This document shows, piece after piece, positions 61,615 to 64,000 of a stretch of 64,000 bases of DNA (the stretch's first letter is position 1; each line of letters starts with the position of its first letter). This DNA is from SZAS-79 sp964599095. GTDB lineage: Bacteria > Pseudomonadota > Gammaproteobacteria > Burkholderiales > SG8-39. A program made the translations under genes and the position numbers. The stretch spans positions 1 to 64,000 of the forward strand of contig CAZREB010000023.1 in assembly GCA_964599095.1 (NCBI GenBank), in the 5' to 3' direction. Under the pieces are notes generated by a model. That model had not been told where the DNA came from. It did not search any database and saw nothing but the letters and a program-made list of their open reading frames with translations.

Positions 61615-62138
61615 GCGCGGCCGCGGACCTGAAGATCTCCGGCCGCGCCTGGAAATTCGGCGACGACATCAACACCGACTACATGGCACCCGGGTTCGTC
61701 AAGAACCAGCCGTGGGAGCTGGTGAAGAAAGCGATCCTGCATATCCATCCGGGATTCACTGCCGGCTTCAAGCCGGGTGACGTGATCGTCGCAGGCGGGA
61801 ATTTCGGCTGCGGGTCGTCGCGGGAGGCCGCGCCGGCGAACCTCAAGCGCCTCGAAGTCGGCTGCGTGGTGGCCGAGTCGTTCGGCCGGATCTTCCTCAG
61901 GAACAGCATCGCGATCGCATTCCCGGTGCTGATCTGCAAAGGGATCACGCAAGCCTTCGAAGAGGGCGACGAACTCGAACTCGATTTCGGCCGGTCGCTG
62001 GTCAGGAACAAGACTCGCGGCACCGAGATTCGCGGCACGCCGTTGCCGCCCGAGTTGATCCGCATCGTCGCCGCCGGCGGCATGATGCAGCTGCTCAAAC
62101 AGGAAGCACAGCAAACCGAAGGAGCCGCCCATGGCTGA
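61611..62138 (+). CDS. Aconitase-superfamily dehydratase small subunit (LeuD-like)
   Basis: A 175-residue swivel-domain subunit that overlaps the large-subunit stop (ATGA). GDDINTDYMAPG at the start and GGNFGCGSSREAAPANLK in the middle are the LeuD/aconitase-D signatures; the loop after them sets substrate choice and reads VVAESFGRIFLRNSIAIAFP. The YMAPG after NTD differs from the (Q/R)ILP-type sequences of many isopropylmalate isomerases and is closer to homoaconitase or 2,3-dimethylmalate dehydratase small subunits. It completes the active site of the large subunit. The end overlaps the lyase gene by eight bases. Confidence 0.88.
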   Translation: MSAAADLKISGRAWKFGDDINTDYMAPGFVKNQPWELVKKAILHIHPGFTAGFKPGDVIVAGGNFGCGSSREAAPANLKRLEVGCVVAESFGRIFLRNSIAIAFPVLICKGITQAFEEGDELELDFGRSLVRNKTRGTEIRGTPLPPELIRIVAAGGMMQLLKQEAQQTEGAAHG

Positions 62139-63102
62139 TTTGCCGAAGGTCGTCCACATCAAGGAAGAAGGCCCGCGCGAAGGGTTCCAGATCGAGAAAG
62201 GCCCGATCCCGACCGCGCGCAAGATCGAGCTGATCGACGCGTTGTCCAAGACCGGAATCAAGCACATGCAGATCGTCTCGTTCGTGAGCCCGAAGGCGGT
62301 GCCGACGATGGTCGATGCCGAAGAGGTCGTCAAAGGCCTGACGATGCAGCCGGGTGTCTCGTACACCGGGCTGTGGTTCAACGACCAGGGGCTCGACCGC
62401 GCGATCGGCACCGGGCGGCTGGAGATCAAGGGTTCGATCTCCCTGACGGCCTCGGCGAAATTCCTCAAGAAGAACCTGAACCGCACGCCCGAGCAGCAGC
62501 TCGCGGTCACGCGCGGCATGATCGGCACCTACAAGGAGCGCGGCATCCCGATCGAGCGCGGCACCGTCATGGCGGCTTTCGGTTGCAATTTCGAGGGCGA
62601 CATTGCGGTGGAAAAAGTGGTCGAGTACGTCGGGCGCCTCCTCGACCTCGCTGCCGAGCAGGGCGTGCCGCTCAAGCGCGTTTCGCTGGCCGACACGATG
62701 GCCTGGGCGACGCCGCTTGCGATCAAGCGAGTCGTCGGCGCGGTGCGCGAGAAATTTCCCGGCCTGGAGCTCGAACTGCACCTGCACGACACGCGCGGCA
62801 TGGGCATCGCCAATGCGTACGCCGGCATGGAAATGGGCGTCGCGCGGTTCGACGCTTCGGTGGCCGGGCTGGGCGGCTGCCCATTCGCCGGCCACGCGGG
62901 CGCCGCCGGCAACGTGTGCACCGAAGACCTCGTATTCATGTGCGACGAGATCGGCATCGAGACCGGCATCGACCTGGAAAAGCTGGCCGAGTGCGGGCGA
63001 CTGGCCGAAGACGTGGTCGGCCACCCGCTGCCGGGCTCGGTCATGAAAGGCGGCACCCTGCGCGCGCTGCGCGCCAAGGTCGCCGAAGCGGCCAGAGCTT
63101 GA
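62131..63102 (+). CDS. HMG-CoA lyase-like aldolase
   Basis: A 323-residue TIM-barrel lyase of the DRE-TIM/HMG-CoA lyase family. EEGPREGFQIE corresponds to the RDGLQ-type motif, with glutamate where the metal-binding aspartate is usual; LELHLHDTRGMG supplies the metal histidines; VAGLGGCPFAGHAGAAGN keeps the catalytic cysteine loop. It would split a 3-hydroxy-3-methylacyl-CoA (or a 2-alkylmalyl-CoA-like ester) into a ketoacid or acetoacetate and an acyl-CoA. Tightly linked to the LeuCD-like pair and a CoA transferase. It could equally serve the final step of the Atu/Liu-type branch, but linkage favours the local pathway. Confidence 0.85.
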   Translation: MADLPKVVHIKEEGPREGFQIEKGPIPTARKIELIDALSKTGIKHMQIVSFVSPKAVPTMVDAEEVVKGLTMQPGVSYTGLWFNDQGLDRAIGTGRLEIKGSISLTASAKFLKKNLNRTPEQQLAVTRGMIGTYKERGIPIERGTVMAAFGCNFEGDIAVEKVVEYVGRLLDLAAEQGVPLKRVSLADTMAWATPLAIKRVVGAVREKFPGLELELHLHDTRGMGIANAYAGMEMGVARFDASVAGLGGCPFAGHAGAAGNVCTEDLVFMCDEIGIETGIDLEKLAECGRLAEDVVGHPLPGSVMKGGTLRALRAKVAEAARA

Positions 63103-64000
63103 GCGGCGCATCGCAGCCGCCGCTCCCGCTCGATGGCGTGCGGGTGCTCGAGTTCTGCCACACGATCATGGGCCCGAGCGCCGGCATGCTGCTCGCCGAC
63201 CTCGGCGCCGACGTCATCAAGGTCGAGTCCGCGCCCGAAGGCGACACGACGCGGCGGCTGCAGGGGTTCGCGAGCGGATTTTTCTTCGCGTTCAACCGCA
63301 ACAAGAGGAGCCTTGCGATCGACCTCAAGTCGCCCGAGGGCCGCGACCTGGTCTACAGGCTGGTGGCTGACACCGATGTCGTGCTCGAGAATTTCGGGCC
63401 GGGCACGATGGAGCGCCTCGGCTGCGGGCATGCCGACCTGTCCGCGCGCAACCCGCGCCTGATCTATGCGGCGCTCAAGGGGTTCCTCTCCGGCCCCTAC
63501 GAGCACCGGCCGGCGCTCGACGAGGTGGTGCAGTACATGGCGGGCCTCGCGTACATGACCGGGCCGCCCGGCCAGCCGTTGCGCGCCGGGGCTTCGGTGA
63601 TCGACCTGATGGGCGGCATGTTCGCGGTGATCGGCGTGCAGGCCGCGTTGCGCGAACGTGAGCGCACCGGCAAGGGACAACTGGTGAAGTCCGCGCTGTT
63701 CGAGTCCACTGCGTTCCTGATGACCCAGCACATGGCCGGGCAGGCGGTGACCGGCCGGCCGCCGCCGCCGATGCCGGCGCGCGAAGGCGCGTGGGGCATC
63801 TACGAGACCTTCAGGACTTCCGACGGCGAATTGATCTTCGTCGGACTGACCAGCGACAACCACTGGCGCCGGTTCTGCCAGCACTTCGAACGCGAGGACT
63901 TGCTCGAAAACCCGAGGTACGCAAACAACCAGCAACGCGTGAAGGAGCGCGCCGAGATCCGCCCGATGGTGGCCGAGTGCGTTGCGCGTCATACGCTGGC
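63099..64000 (+). CDS. CaiB/BaiF-type (class III) CoA transferase, 3'-truncated by window
   Basis: About 300 residues are present, and the gene runs off the end. LDGVRVLEFCHTIMGPSAGM and LADLGADVIKVESAPEGD are the family's N-terminal signatures, and GASVIDLMGGMFAV places the catalytic aspartate at D169, the number usual in this family. No ATG fits; TTG at 63099 overlaps the lyase stop as TTGA. It moves CoA between an acyl-CoA donor and a carboxylic acid. Next to a lyase gene it would activate the hydroxyacid before cleavage. About 100 residues are missing. Confidence 0.9.
   Translation, partial: MSGASQPPLPLDGVRVLEFCHTIMGPSAGMLLADLGADVIKVESAPEGDTTRRLQGFASGFFFAFNRNKRSLAIDLKSPEGRDLVYRLVADTDVVLENFGPGTMERLGCGHADLSARNPRLIYAALKGFLSGPYEHRPALDEVVQYMAGLAYMTGPPGQPLRAGASVIDLMGGMFAVIGVQAALRERERTGKGQLVKSALFESTAFLMTQHMAGQAVTGRPPPPMPAREGAWGIYETFRTSDGELIFVGLTSDNHWRRFCQHFEREDLLENPRYANNQQRVKERAEIRPMVAECVARHTL

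Noticed and set aside
60331..62138. leuC/leuD of leucine biosynthesis
   Set aside because: No leuA or leuB nearby, the small-subunit substrate loop differs from many isopropylmalate isomerases, and all neighbours are catabolic.

Overview
The window is GC-rich, densely coded chromosomal DNA. It looks like an environmental betaproteobacterium, probably Burkholderiales-like: there are three Bug/TctC-type receptors without permeases, a full Liv ABC operon, a TRAP transporter, very many acyl-CoA enzymes, and REP-like hairpins between genes. No rRNA, tRNA, CRISPR array, IS element or phage gene was seen. No gap without a gene exceeds about 250 bases. The taxonomic call rests on gene content and composition only.

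Layout. 1-3747 (+): end of a long-chain acyl-CoA synthetase, an orphan Liv-type binding protein, a small lipoprotein, a low-molecular-weight phosphatase and an SDR. 3757-11979 (-): an operon whose first four genes follow the order atuB-C-D-F of the acyclic terpene (citronellol/geraniol) pathway, followed by a second acyl-CoA dehydrogenase, a hotdog thioesterase and a Bug receptor. 12060-26290 (+): a long beta-oxidation and oxidation run with an LCAD-type dehydrogenase, thiolase, FadJ-like fusion protein, nitronate monooxygenase, LiuC/AtuE-like hydratase, reductases, GST, a CYP153-like P450, a Baeyer-Villiger-type flavin monooxygenase, a methyltransferase, an ATP-grasp enzyme and a YHS lipoprotein.

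26292-34436: hydrolases, a DUF3047 protein, a cyclase-TolB-TPR sensor, thioesterase, SDR, aldehyde dehydrogenase and Zn alcohol dehydrogenase. 34519-45594 (-): two Bug receptors, a second thiolase/FadB-like pair with an embedded lipoprotein gene, and livKHMGF. 45797-54950 (+): AlkK-like ligase, GGDEF protein, enoyl-CoA hydratase, amidase, hydrolase, MaoC, cyclase-family hydrolase, SDR and an AlkJ-like GMC oxidoreductase. 54987-59217 (-): an unusual AIM24-family protein and a TRAP transporter. 59341-64000 (+): a hydroxyacid dehydrogenase, a LeuCD-like dehydratase pair, an HMG-CoA-lyase-like enzyme and a CaiB/BaiF CoA transferase cut by the window end.

How they fit together: terminal or sub-terminal oxidation (P450, BVMO, alcohol and aldehyde dehydrogenases), CoA activation (AlkK-like), two thiolase/multifunctional beta-oxidation sets and a geranyl-CoA-carboxylase-type branch would let the cell degrade aliphatic and methyl-branched (isoprenoid-like) compounds. 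The TRAP and LeuCD-like block looks like an uptake and catabolism unit for a branched hydroxy-dicarboxylate. The most promising undescribed items are that last operon, the rearranged Atu-like cluster, and a Liv transporter in which one composite ATP site carries changes on both sides. All functions are inferred from reading translated sequence; no database search was possible.
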